NCBI RefSeq assembly: GCF_011604685.1
Contig: NZ_CP050063.1
Location: forward strand, 445,001-509,000
Source: Spirosoma aureum
GTDB lineage: Bacteria > Bacteroidota > Bacteroidia > Cytophagales > Spirosomataceae
Reading direction: 5' to 3'
Length of the DNA stretch: 64,000 nt
Part shown: positions 53,287 to 62,595 of the stretch, one piece after another
How the letters are laid out: each line of letters starts with the position of its first letter
How positions within the stretch are numbered: position 1 is the first letter of the stretch
Notes under the pieces: model-generated
The model's database searches: none
What the model was told of the DNA's origin: nothing
Seen by the model: the letters and a program-made list of their open reading frames with translations, nothing else
Position numbers and translations under genes: made by a program

Positions 53287-55602
53287 TTACCGGTTTCTGA
53301 TAATCTTTTTTACTGCCCGTGCTTTACCTTGTCGTATGTCAAGTAGGTAGGCACCATATGGCAATGAGGTCAAGTCTACCTTTTCTTTAAAGGTCCGCCC
53401 TGATTTGGTGTAGCTGAACTGCTTGCATTGCCTGCCTGACATATCATAAACGTTTACATCTACAGCCGTATTCACCCCGTTCTCCAGTACCAATTCAACA
53501 TAATTTGTTGTTGGATTCGGATAAATCAGCACATTACCCAGGTCTGATGCCTCCTTTGTCGGGCTGGTAGAGGGCATTACAAATACAGGTGTTTCGCTTA
53601 CATTGACTGTTATTGTACCCGTCGTACTGACCCGCGCAGTTTTAGCCATCTCGTCGCTCCCTATTTTGGGCGTGCATAGCTGAACAGTATCTCCTTTGCT
53701 CACGGTTAGGTTGTAGGTACCCGTTCGGCCGCGTTCATCGGGGATCACCAGCACATAGGCAGATCGACCATCTAATTCATAGCGATCTACGATAGGATCT
53801 TTGCTAATCGTTTCTTTATAGCGATAGTCGCCCAGCAATTGGCGAGCCTGATACAGATAATCAGACGCTGGTTTACGGCTTTTGTCACTGTTTACTAGGC
53901 CCATCGAACTGAATTGGGTTGTATTGTCTATGTTATCGTCGTAAAGCTGGTAGAAGAATAAACGATCAATTCCGACCCGTGTATAAAGTAGCGCGGTTCG
54001 CAGCGTCCAGTCTGCCTGCGTTTCTAACACGCTCTTATTCCCAATGGCAATTGCCTTGAAAGGACTACCCTGATTAACGTCATAACCCGCTTCCGTTATC
54101 CAGACAGGCATATCGTAGGACGCCTGATGTGACAAGGCGACAAAAGCTGCTGCCTGCTCGCCTACGCCCGCCAGCTCGGGAGCCGCTCCCCGTTCCCCTC
54201 CGCCTGCCTGTGAACTTTTTGCATTATTGGCATATAAATGCTGATTGATCACATCCCAGCAAAGATTGACTCGGCCATCGGGTAAATAGCCTCTGAACTC
54301 CTTGCACCAGTCGATCATACCTCGTACATAGTCTGTAGATGAAGCTGCAAGGCCACCGATCACTACTGTCATGGATGGATCGGCGTTTTTTACCCCTATA
54401 CCCGGCCCGAGTGTATTTTTATGCCCATCGTAAAAAGCGGATAGGTTAGCGGCATATTCCCGTGATGTTTGATAAGCTTTTCGGCCTTTCCAGGTTTTGT
54501 CGCGCTCGTTTTCGCATTCAATGTATCGAATCAAACCGAGTCCAATCTTAACCGTGTTAAGTCCTGCCCAAGTCTTAACGTCACTTACCTTCACCAGAGA
54601 AGGGTCTAGGGTCTTATTGCTGCCATAACGGGCCGCAAACTGGAAACCTACCCGAGCCTGATCGACATACGATTTAGGGGCAGAGAGATCACTTCCATAG
54701 GGTGCCGGAACATTTTCGCCATCACGTTCATCCTGGGGATACGTGTCCTGCATCCATTGGGGCAGTGTTTTTATACAGGCCAGGACCTCTATACCTTCCG
54801 TTTGACAGCGTTCATAAATGGCATCGTAGTTCCAGCTACCACTTGCCGTGGGGCTGTAGGTATAGCTACCTTTTTGGGGTTCCAGCTTCTCCCAGTCAAT
54901 GTAGTGACGAACGGCTGCAAAGGCTTTCATCGCCTGAACACGGCTATCATCGACCTGCCAGGGCGAACTTGCTTCTTCAAAATTCCATTCAAAGGCATTG
55001 ACACCCAGGGCCTGGCGGAACGGTGTAGACCGAACGGCAGGAGCTGTAACCTGAACCTGGCTTGGCTGATAGCTACCGTAAAGTTCTATTTCTGTAGGCA
55101 GAGGCCCGTATGTATTGATCACCAGATACCGTGCACCAGATACGGCCGTCTTCAGATTGAAGCTATTTGGCTCATCGGGGTTTGGTCCTACCCAGGCCTG
55201 GTAACTTTCGCCAGTAAAACGAGCAATCGGAATCCGTTCCCATTTGTCGGTTATGATCGATAGGGTCATGGGTTTATCTGAATTCGTACCTTCGTAATCG
55301 TAGAAGCGAATGCTTTCGATAGTGATTTGTTCGCCTTCCAGCAGTGGATAATACGAATCGTAATTTTCCAGCATCTTGCCATAGCCCGTATTGATATTTA
55401 CATTCGTAATACCGTCAAAAAGCCCATCGAGACCGCTGTTAGAATTGTTTACCTGGTACCAGCGTTTTGGATCGATTGGTATTTTATTGGCCGAGTTCAT
55501 GGCTATTGATGGTGCAGTATGAGGAATGGTAGGTTCCCCGGTTCGGGCAAAAATCAAAAGCGCAATACAAGCCGCCGGTATGGTTAGAATGGTTTTTCTC
55601 AT
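53287..55602 (-). CDS. Secreted clan GH-A glycosidase with type IX (type A) C-terminal domain
   Basis: The signal peptide (MRKTILTIPAACIALLIFA) fixes the ATG at 55602; 45 upstream bases are in frame but not needed. The 771-residue product has an N-terminal beta-sandwich (about 45-180), a TIM-barrel glycosidase with a likely acid/base Glu366 in ECENERD and nucleophile Glu504 in WITEAGYD, a beta domain and a C-terminal sorting domain (about 695-771, VLIYPNPTTNYVEL ... ARAVKKIIRNR). The layout fits clan GH-A enzymes such as GH39-like, active on glycan chains; the precise family is not certain. It is exported by type IX secretion. In a glycan locus it may trim or release its own polysaccharide. 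Confidence 0.82.
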   Translation of the reverse strand: MRKTILTIPAACIALLIFARTGEPTIPHTAPSIAMNSANKIPIDPKRWYQVNNSNSGLDGLFDGITNVNINTGYGKMLENYDSYYPLLEGEQITIESIRFYDYEGTNSDKPMTLSIITDKWERIPIARFTGESYQAWVGPNPDEPNSFNLKTAVSGARYLVINTYGPLPTEIELYGSYQPSQVQVTAPAVRSTPFRQALGVNAFEWNFEEASSPWQVDDSRVQAMKAFAAVRHYIDWEKLEPQKGSYTYSPTASGSWNYDAIYERCQTEGIEVLACIKTLPQWMQDTYPQDERDGENVPAPYGSDLSAPKSYVDQARVGFQFAARYGSNKTLDPSLVKVSDVKTWAGLNTVKIGLGLIRYIECENERDKTWKGRKAYQTSREYAANLSAFYDGHKNTLGPGIGVKNADPSMTVVIGGLAASSTDYVRGMIDWCKEFRGYLPDGRVNLCWDVINQHLYANNAKSSQAGGGERGAAPELAGVGEQAAAFVALSHQASYDMPVWITEAGYDVNQGSPFKAIAIGNKSVLETQADWTLRTALLYTRVGIDRLFFYQLYDDNIDNTTQFSSMGLVNSDKSRKPASDYLYQARQLLGDYRYKETISKDPIVDRYELDGRSAYVLVIPDERGRTGTYNLTVSKGDTVQLCTPKIGSDEMAKTARVSTTGTITVNVSETPVFVMPSTSPTKEASDLGNVLIYPNPTTNYVELVLENGVNTAVDVNVYDMSGRQCKQFSYTKSGRTFKEKVDLTSLPYGAYLLDIRQGKARAVKKIIRNR

Positions 55603-55710
55603 TGGTGAAGAGAGCTTAATTCGACAGGTCAGCCAGTTGGTCGTCATCAGAGTCTGGATAGAATGGTAGGCTCATAAATTGGCCTGTTTGAAAATTTTGT
55701 GATAAAGGGA

Positions 55711-56715
55711 TCATCGTGTCAATAGAACATGCCCCCTTCGTATGTAATCGTGGGTTGTAGATGCAGAATCGGCAAACTTGTATGTAATCACCCACGTATA
55801 TTCTCCTGCTGCGCATGGATTACCCGCATAGTTTCCGTCCCATTTATTCGTGAGGGCATCGCTGGTAAAAATCACATTGCCCCAGCGATTGTAAATCTTG
55901 ATATTGAACGAAACCGCTTCCCGCAAAAAGACCGCCAGCTCATCGTTTACACCGTCGTTGTTGGGTGTAAAGGCGTCTGGTACATAAACGGGATTCGGTG
56001 CACAGGCATCACACTGCTTTAGCTGGATGTCGTCCAGGGCCAAATCATTTCCACATCCGCCCGCTCCCTGGTTATTAATTAGTTTCACAACAACGGGCTC
56101 TGTCACATTGGGAGCCGTAAATAGAGTTGAATAGCGACGCCAGACTGGGGTTTGGGTTATCTCAATCGAACCAAAGTCGATTGTTCGCAGCACTCGGCCA
56201 TCAATTGTCTCTATACGAATCGTTAGGTTCGGAAGTACGGGATCACTACAAATATTAGGCTTGAGTAGATTTAACCCCCAAAGCGAAAATTCATAGTTGG
56301 TACCTCCACATAAGCCCGGCAGCGGTTGCTGATAAAACGCCCCCATTTCATCAGAAGCGTTGATAATTAGTATATTACCTCCTGCATCATTGGGTGTATG
56401 ATCTTCTGTCACTGTATGCCAGGCGTTGAAGAAACAAGTACCATCAACAGTTGAGGCAAGACTATACTCGCCGTTTTCCGGGCAAACAGACGTGACATAG
56501 TTGTATGAAGTTAAGCCAGCCAGCGATGGATTCTCTTTAGCCGTACCGAATGATTGATTAATCAGTAAGTCGTTTGAAATTCCAGGGCAACTTTGTGCAA
56601 GACAAGCTTTTCCGCACGGATACATAAAGCACAGTATCAGAACTATATTTCTGCGCAATGCTTTATATAGCCGTGGTCTTATTCTCCCGAAAAAGCTTTG
56701 TGACGCGGTTACCAT
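55711..56715 (-). CDS. Secreted protein with gliding-motility C-terminal (type B) sorting domain
   Basis: An N-terminal signal (RRNIVLILCFMYPCGKACLAQS) is followed by a Cys-containing beta-sandwich (about 45-235) with SFGTAKENPSLAGLTSYNYVTSVCPENGEYSL and a discoidin-like FSLWGLNLL segment. The C-terminal 90 residues (VYVPDAFTPNNDGVND ... RRGHVLLTR) are the CHU_C domain, the type B signal of type IX secretion. The protein is likely surface-attached or secreted and might bind glycan. It lies 108 bases upstream of the glycosidase on the same strand. Confidence 0.83.
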   Translation of the reverse strand: MVTASQSFFGRIRPRLYKALRRNIVLILCFMYPCGKACLAQSCPGISNDLLINQSFGTAKENPSLAGLTSYNYVTSVCPENGEYSLASTVDGTCFFNAWHTVTEDHTPNDAGGNILIINASDEMGAFYQQPLPGLCGGTNYEFSLWGLNLLKPNICSDPVLPNLTIRIETIDGRVLRTIDFGSIEITQTPVWRRYSTLFTAPNVTEPVVVKLINNQGAGGCGNDLALDDIQLKQCDACAPNPVYVPDAFTPNNDGVNDELAVFLREAVSFNIKIYNRWGNVIFTSDALTNKWDGNYAGNPCAAGEYTWVITYKFADSASTTHDYIRRGHVLLTR

Positions 56716-56863
56716 ATGCTATAACTTAAGACTCTGGTTTTTTTCTTTCGTCACCCATTTGAGCAATGAATTGCATGCAATAGAATGGCTTAATAATCAA
56801 AGTCTTATCCTAGTAACGGCGGGTTAAGAGTAAGCTACTTTTCACTATACCCTATGGTTCACC

Positions 56864-57610
56864 ATGCAATCTGCCACTGTTTCTTGTAGTACTATTACGG
56901 ACCCTGACTGGCTAAATTGGTCTGACTGTTTATTCACGGAGAAGGTGGCTGTATTTCGGTTGAAGCTTGCCGATGATGCAATAATTCCGCCCTATTTATA
57001 TGCTTGGCTACAACCTGATGAACGCGAGCGGGCTGCGCGGTATCGTCGGAGAGAAGACCAAAATCGATTTGTGTTTGGGCGGGTTATGACGAAGGTTGTC
57101 GTTAGTAAATTTACTCACCTAGACTCCGCTGATATCCGCCTGGTTCCCGGCGTTAATAGTAAACCGGAGTTAGTAGGTATACCTGATTTTCAGATTAATT
57201 TATCGCACTCCGGGAGCTGGATTGTTCTGGCAATCAGTAGCGAAAGTGTCGGAATTGATATTGAAAAAATAGCCTCCGATTTTCCGTTTGAGGATATTGT
57301 ATCGAACAGCTTTAGTGAGAGAGAACAACACTATATTGAAACCAGCCGCAATCCAAGAGCAGCATTTTATCGTTTATGGACTCGAAAGGAAGCGCTTAGT
57401 AAAGCAACGGCAAAGGGAATGGACGATGATTTTTCCCTTATCCCTTCCCTCGATGGTAATCATTGTATTGAGACCAGTATCATTGGTGGAGACGGTTTCT
57501 GGGCCGTGACTAGTTTTATTATTGCCGATGATTATCCGGCTACCGTTGCGCACAGGCCAATCGTAGAAATCCCTAAATTTTATACGATTGAAAGTTACCA
57601 ATTTGAGTAA
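56864..57610 (+). CDS. Sfp-type 4'-phosphopantetheinyl transferase
   Basis: The 248-residue protein has the PPTase motifs: RYRREEDQNRF-like entry (RYRRREDQNRFVFGR), the Mg-binding GIDIEKI at residues 130-136, and FYRLWTRKEALSKATAKG with W172, K175 and E176. Such enzymes transfer the phosphopantetheine arm of CoA onto carrier-protein serines. Three carriers (about residues 551 and 1555 of the first megasynthase, 1041 of the second) need this modification. It is on the same strand but 7.5 kb beyond the NRPS, separated by the minus-strand genes. It is the only PPTase in the window. Confidence 0.92.
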   Translation: MQSATVSCSTITDPDWLNWSDCLFTEKVAVFRLKLADDAIIPPYLYAWLQPDERERAARYRRREDQNRFVFGRVMTKVVVSKFTHLDSADIRLVPGVNSKPELVGIPDFQINLSHSGSWIVLAISSESVGIDIEKIASDFPFEDIVSNSFSEREQHYIETSRNPRAAFYRLWTRKEALSKATAKGMDDDFSLIPSLDGNHCIETSIIGGDGFWAVTSFIIADDYPATVAHRPIVEIPKFYTIESYQFE

Positions 57611-57790
57611 AATAAGTCAAAAAAGCGCGGTTGTTTTGCCCGTATCGGCGAGCGATTTTGTTGAAACGAATCATAAGCTTTCGGAGGTGATATAGCTTGT
57701 ACTCTTTATGATATGTACTTATTTTCCGTGATTTGACAAAGGCAATAAAACGCATGGCTAAACGCGTTACGACGGAATCTGCTATCTGGA

Positions 57791-57798
57791 TAGATTTG
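57791..57798 (+). promoter_or_regulatory. Possible -7 element for the fucosyltransferase gene
   Basis: TAGATTTG matches TAnnTTTG about 97 bases before the ATG at 57896; no clear TTTG lies 19 bases upstream. The 285-base gap from 57611 holds no supported gene. Confidence 0.3.
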
Positions 57799-57895
57799 GT
57801 TTAAACAGAATAGTAAGTTTCTAACGATCAATTTTTAATGGGCAGTGCATTGACTGTCTATTTTGCATTAACGTTAATCTAATTTTTTTACAGGC

Positions 57896-58768
57896 ATGGT
57901 CATTGCCAGAATTTCAGGAGGATTGGGTAATCAGTTGTTTCAGTATGCCCTAGGCAGAAGCCTTGCGCTTCGAAATAATACATCACTTTATTTTGACCTT
58001 AGTTATTACAAATTCGAATACGAAACGGATACACCCAGAAAATTCAAATTGTACCCATTTAGTATCGATTACACGCTTCTCGATACGTCACCTTATCTGT
58101 ATCTGTCGAAGGCAACAAAGTTGCTGCCGAACCGGACGTTTAGGCCCATCTTCGAGTTTCTTCTGGAAGAACAGTTTCATGTTGAACCCAGAGTATTCGA
58201 TGCCAAAGCCAGATTTATTATATTGGATGGGTGCTGGCAATCTGAAAGCTATTTTGGTGATTGCACGGAGATGATTCGAAAAGAATTGACATTCAACCGG
58301 CAAACAGGCGAGACGTTTGCTGCTTATAAAACTGAAATTGAACAGACAGACGTTCCGATATCAGTCCACATTCGACGCGGTGATTATGTCACTCACCCTG
58401 AGTTTAGCCAGTCGTTTGGCTTTCTTGGTCTTGACTATTACCAGAAAGCTATTCCTCAATTGACGAACCGCTTTCCTAACGCTAAGCTATTCATTTTCAG
58501 TGATGATCCAGATTGGGTAAAGCAGAATCTGGCTTTAGCTATGCCGCATGAGTTTGTGGCGAATGCCGGACCCGATGCCGATCTGGACGATCTACAGCTA
58601 ATGGGTCTATGCCATCACCACATTATTGCCAATAGCTCGTTTAGCTGGTGGGGAGCGTGGCTTAATCCCAGAAAGGATAAAGTTGTTATAGCGCCTGGTC
58701 AGTGGTTTAAAAATAAGCCAACCTGGAACACGAAAGATTTAATACCAGCCAATTGGCTCCGGATTTAA
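57896..58768 (+). CDS. Alpha-1,2-fucosyltransferase family (GT11)
   Basis: The 290-residue protein begins MVIARISGGLGNQLFQYALGR, the GT11 N-terminal motif GGLGNQLFQYA, and holds the peptide HIRRGDYV at about 158-165 and the C-terminal ANSSFSWWGAWLNP block, all typical of GT11. It would add L-fucose from GDP-fucose to a galactose of a surface glycan in the cytosol. Its linkage specificity is not readable by eye. It converges with the GT4 gene, with 33 bases between stop codons. Confidence 0.92.
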   Translation: MVIARISGGLGNQLFQYALGRSLALRNNTSLYFDLSYYKFEYETDTPRKFKLYPFSIDYTLLDTSPYLYLSKATKLLPNRTFRPIFEFLLEEQFHVEPRVFDAKARFIILDGCWQSESYFGDCTEMIRKELTFNRQTGETFAAYKTEIEQTDVPISVHIRRGDYVTHPEFSQSFGFLGLDYYQKAIPQLTNRFPNAKLFIFSDDPDWVKQNLALAMPHEFVANAGPDADLDDLQLMGLCHHHIIANSSFSWWGAWLNPRKDKVVIAPGQWFKNKPTWNTKDLIPANWLRI

Positions 58769-58801
58769 TAACACACGGACTAATGCAACTACAGGTTTTG
58801 G

Positions 58802-60019
58802 TTAGTGAGTAACCGGAATAGGAGTCGGCGTTTGATCTTGAACGAGCTGCCCAATAACGACTTCAAATTCTTCGGCCCGCTTCTTCCAGGAGTTATTTTT
58901 GGCCATCGAGATTCGTTCCTCAACCCGAGTTACGCTTGTATCGGCCAGTGCACGGCGGAGCGCCTGCGCAAAATCGGCGGGACTCGCAGCCAGTTCAACG
59001 ACACCATCAAAATCGTTCAGGATCGAGAAAGGCGTTGATACAACGGGTAGACCTGCCGCCAGATATTCATTAATTTTCAGCGGATAGATCGTGTATGTAT
59101 GCTCATTGCAGACGAACGGAATCATCGCTGCGCTCATTCCGGCTAATAGGGGGGGGAGGTCGGCTGGTTGGCGAGGTGGAGTAAAGACAACATTTGGGTA
59201 ACGAGACAATCGGAGAGTGATGGCTTCCTCATGTACTTCGCCTACGAACTGAAAGGTTACATCTGGCATTGTTTGAACACAAAACTCAACCAGTTCAAGG
59301 TTGATGCGGTCGTCGGCTGAGCCGAGATAACCCACAATGGGATTAGAATCGGGCCGTACGTCAATCAGTTGGCGTGCCTGATTGAATAGATCGAAATTTA
59401 CCCCGTTTTTTACACAGTATGCTTTTGATTGCAGGAGGGCCTTCGATCGGCGTAACGTCTCAGAAGTTGTTACTACGGCATTGACTCGCTGAAGATACTC
59501 AGGTTCATAGCGACTACCGTGGCGGCTCATCCATTTGGCAATCGTGATCTCATCAAAGCAGTAATAGATCGTTGCGTATTCGTTCAACTGGTTTAGCATT
59601 GGCAAACCAAAGACCGGATTCAAGCCATTTACGACAAGTGGATGCGTCATATTTAGCTGACGCATTACCCGGCGAAGGCCCTTAACTACCCGCCGAACGT
59701 TCCATCGAACGAGCCAGTCATGTGGTTTGGCTGGCAGCCAGTTAACGGGCAGTATCAGGGGCGGAGTCCATACATAAACTTCACCACCTGTGTCAACAAC
59801 TTTCTTTGTGAGTGGATTCGATAGGCGCATCAGCTTCCGAACAGGAACGGGCCGTCGGTTCATAATACCCATTAGCCAATCTTTCAGCGTAAACTGATAA
59901 TCGACGTACAAGACCCGGTGCCGTGCAGAGAGTTCGGTCATTAACTGCACAACCGCTTTCTGAAAATCGCCTTCCCAGGTTGTCTGGCCGACACAGATTA
60001 TACTATCAAAATTGTTCAT
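58802..60019 (-). CDS. Glycosyltransferase (GT4/GT1-like)
   Basis: The 405-residue protein has a two-Rossmann GT-B pattern: an N half with IICVGQTTWEGDFQKAVVQLMTEL and a C half with PIVGYLGSADDRINLELVEF, FVGEVHEEA and the sugar-nucleotide motif KINEYLAAGLPVVSTPFSIL (E in the EX7E position). It resembles TuaH-like teichuronic acid glycosyltransferases of mixed substrate range. No transmembrane segment is seen. It precedes two GT2 and one ligase gene on the same strand, the start of the minus-strand glycan operon's end. Confidence 0.86.
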   Translation of the reverse strand: MNNFDSIICVGQTTWEGDFQKAVVQLMTELSARHRVLYVDYQFTLKDWLMGIMNRRPVPVRKLMRLSNPLTKKVVDTGGEVYVWTPPLILPVNWLPAKPHDWLVRWNVRRVVKGLRRVMRQLNMTHPLVVNGLNPVFGLPMLNQLNEYATIYYCFDEITIAKWMSRHGSRYEPEYLQRVNAVVTTSETLRRSKALLQSKAYCVKNGVNFDLFNQARQLIDVRPDSNPIVGYLGSADDRINLELVEFCVQTMPDVTFQFVGEVHEEAITLRLSRYPNVVFTPPRQPADLPPLLAGMSAAMIPFVCNEHTYTIYPLKINEYLAAGLPVVSTPFSILNDFDGVVELAASPADFAQALRRALADTSVTRVEERISMAKNNSWKKRAEEFEVVIGQLVQDQTPTPIPVTH

Positions 60020-60061
60020 GTTCAGAAGTGTAGTGAGCAGGGCGATTTTTATTCAGCCTGC

Positions 60062-60922
60062 TTAATCTTCGGAGGTTTTGGTATCGTGTGGAGGATGAGG
60101 GGTGAGGTAAGAAAAAGCCCTGTTCATTTCTTTTTTTACACGTTTTCCGAGGGCCTGCCAAATGGTGCCATCCTTCATTAGTGTCCGGGGGCCAGTCCAA
60201 ACGCGCGCCGACCGGGTCTTCATCTGAACGACCCGACCGTATTGCATCATATCAAAACAAAGGCGACCATCTTCTCCCCAGGTTCTGTTGTGCATCATAT
60301 AGCCTGCTTTTAGACCGGCTTCGCGCAAATAACCCATGCTAATACCATAAGCATTAAGATACGGTCTTTTGACATGGCGAAACTCTGCAACAATATCTTT
60401 GAGGGTTTCGTGTAGGGTAAGCTGCCATCTCGGAAGTTGCGGATTGGCAATGAATGAATAGCGCCCATAAACACATACGACGCCAGGTTGCTGGAGCTTT
60501 TCCATCATTTCATTCATCCAGTTTGTCGGGTAAAGACAATCGGCATCGGCCAGTAGCATGTATTTACCAATAGCCATTTCCTGGCCTAGTTGCCGGGCAG
60601 GTCCGCAACCCTGAATCGGCTGAAAAAACTTCCTGACATGCAGTTTGTCGATCGTATCCTGCGTTCTGTCTTTTGAATTGTTGTTAACAGCAACAATTTC
60701 AAACGGAATGGTTGTTTCAAGACACGAAAGCGTACTGATGCTACGGAGAATATTTACTTCTTCATTGTAAGCAATGACCATAATAGAAACCAATGGTTTC
60801 GTACTGATCCGTTTGTCCAGACGGGCATTGATTTCATCGAAGACCGATTGGGGTACTTCATCGATACTGGTATATGGATATTCGTGGCGCTTTAACCAAT
60901 TGGGGTTAGATAATAAATTCAT
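60062..60922 (-). CDS. Glycosyltransferase family 2
   Basis: The 286-residue protein has the GT-A fold: VSIMVIAYNEEVNILRSISTL at the N terminus, the EIVAVNNNSKDRTQDTI segment, MLLADADCLYP as the DxD, and a WGEDGRLCFDM acceptor/base region. It is a soluble transferase that would add a sugar to the lipid-linked repeat unit. It lies 42 bases before the downstream GT4 gene; the gap to the upstream ligase gene is 123 bases. Confidence 0.9.
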   Translation of the reverse strand: MNLLSNPNWLKRHEYPYTSIDEVPQSVFDEINARLDKRISTKPLVSIMVIAYNEEVNILRSISTLSCLETTIPFEIVAVNNNSKDRTQDTIDKLHVRKFFQPIQGCGPARQLGQEMAIGKYMLLADADCLYPTNWMNEMMEKLQQPGVVCVYGRYSFIANPQLPRWQLTLHETLKDIVAEFRHVKRPYLNAYGISMGYLREAGLKAGYMMHNRTWGEDGRLCFDMMQYGRVVQMKTRSARVWTGPRTLMKDGTIWQALGKRVKKEMNRAFSYLTPHPPHDTKTSED

Positions 60923-61045
60923 AATCAGTACTAATGGTGTAAATAAGTTAAAAATTTGCTAATCGATTGGTAGGTGTCGCGTAGTTTTATCAACTAGGCA
61001 GACCTGCCGACTAGTTGGTCGGGCAAGTCCAAAATGAGCTCGGAT

Positions 61046-62527
61046 TCAATTGCGTACGGATGTCATCAGTCCATTATACTTATTGACTATTTTTTCAGGA
61101 ACGGTATCCCACCGTTCGCAGGTGGTAAACAGGATAGACGCGATATAGAGCATTGTACAGGTTGGGAACTGGCTCAGTGTTGGGTTTGAGTAACACATCA
61201 GCGCAATACCAATGAAGTTGGCCAGTAAGGCAATCATGAGTCTGAACAACCAGGGGTCTTTAATCTGCCAGACCTTATAAACACCATACCCGATAATGGT
61301 GGCCAGCATTAACAGGTAAAGAGTTAAGCCCACAATACCTGTCTCAATCCAGATTTCAACATACCAGCTGTCGGGTGGAATCTGGGCCGCAAAGTGGTTT
61401 GGCGAAAAGCGAGCTCCCGTATCGGCCGATGTTCCAATACCAGCGCCAAACGGCAAATCCTTGAGATAGGCTCTTAGTTTCTGCTGGTTTTCCAGACGTA
61501 CCAGAAACGAAGCATCTTCACTGGGACGTAAGGCAGTGCGAATTCGGTAAATCTGGTAAACTGAGTCGCCAAGGTGGGTGAACAGCAGGATGACCAGAAG
61601 TGGGAGGGCAACCATCACTCCTTTAAAAATAAGGGCTGGATCGCGCCGAAGGAATAAGTAAGATGGATAACCGGCGACCAGTACAAAAAAAGCGCTGCGA
61701 GTACCGGAAACGGCATAAGCCCAGAAGAAAATAAGGGTCAGGAACACATAGCCGATCCGACGCATGACCCCTTTTTCCTCAAAAAAACGAATGGAGCAGA
61801 TGAGCGTTGCGCTGGCCATTTCGGCCCCAAACTGCGATGCATCAGAATAGAACGAGAAGCTTCTTAGCTGGCCCCACAAAACGTGAGTTCTGTCATTTCC
61901 TTCGGCCAGCCACCGAATTTCGGAAGCTTCAAGGCCAATATACTGCTGTTTAAAAGCCCATAACGCGGCCAGAAAAGACCATATCAGCCATATTTTTATT
62001 AATAGCCGAATGTCTTCTTTGGTTATGGGCACGACCAGCATAATGGTGGCCATGTAAAACCAGTTTAGGGAGAAAGCCCGAGCGTGGAAAAACCAGGCTG
62101 GTTTATAAGGAGCCTCTGGATTTAACAGCTCCAGTATGGTGTAGAGCAACCAGAAGACCACGGCAAAATAAACGGGATGACGAAGCCGTTTCCAGTTCAT
62201 TCGCTTTGCATTCAAAAAGACGCTCAGCAAGGTCAGCACAAGTACACTGTCCATTGCCAGACCCAGCGGGAAGTCGCTCTGGATAAACCGCGCCCAACCG
62301 AGTAGAAAGCTTAAATTTAGATAAGCCAATAAGCCAATCTTAGGCTCCAGCAGGATATTGGCCACGATGAGCAGACCTACCGGTAAGCCTACAGTCATAA
62401 GCGCACCGGTCATGCCAAAATTACCGACCAGCCAACCACCCAGTACGGCAACCAGAATCCCTAGTAGCGTAAATAGCCACCGGTTGTTAAGTAATTGACG
62501 GTTAAGTAAAAGAGTTCGTTCAAACAT
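61046..62527 (-). CDS. O-antigen ligase / Wzy-like polymerase
   Basis: The 493-residue protein has about ten to twelve membrane helices and a periplasmic loop with FSPNHFAAQIPPDSWYVEIWIETGIVGLTLYLLML, the pattern of Wzy_C/WaaL (O-antigen ligase family). The loop holds the catalytic-type His in NHFA and Arg upstream. It would polymerise or ligate the glycan on the periplasmic face. The exact role (polymerase or ligase) is not decided by sequence. It is on the same strand as the adjoining GT2 genes. Confidence 0.85.
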   Translation of the reverse strand: MFERTLLLNRQLLNNRWLFTLLGILVAVLGGWLVGNFGMTGALMTVGLPVGLLIVANILLEPKIGLLAYLNLSFLLGWARFIQSDFPLGLAMDSVLVLTLLSVFLNAKRMNWKRLRHPVYFAVVFWLLYTILELLNPEAPYKPAWFFHARAFSLNWFYMATIMLVVPITKEDIRLLIKIWLIWSFLAALWAFKQQYIGLEASEIRWLAEGNDRTHVLWGQLRSFSFYSDASQFGAEMASATLICSIRFFEEKGVMRRIGYVFLTLIFFWAYAVSGTRSAFFVLVAGYPSYLFLRRDPALIFKGVMVALPLLVILLFTHLGDSVYQIYRIRTALRPSEDASFLVRLENQQKLRAYLKDLPFGAGIGTSADTGARFSPNHFAAQIPPDSWYVEIWIETGIVGLTLYLLMLATIIGYGVYKVWQIKDPWLFRLMIALLANFIGIALMCYSNPTLSQFPTCTMLYIASILFTTCERWDTVPEKIVNKYNGLMTSVRN

Positions 62528-62595
62528 GGTGTCTTCGCGTTACTGCAATGACAATGACTTATGAATACGCTGGGAGTTTTCGTTGGATGGAAGCA

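Noticed and set aside
54702..55263. Long plus-strand frames antisense to the secreted glycosidase
   Set aside because: Mirror frames of a GC-balanced coding region; the minus-strand product has clear domains and they do not.
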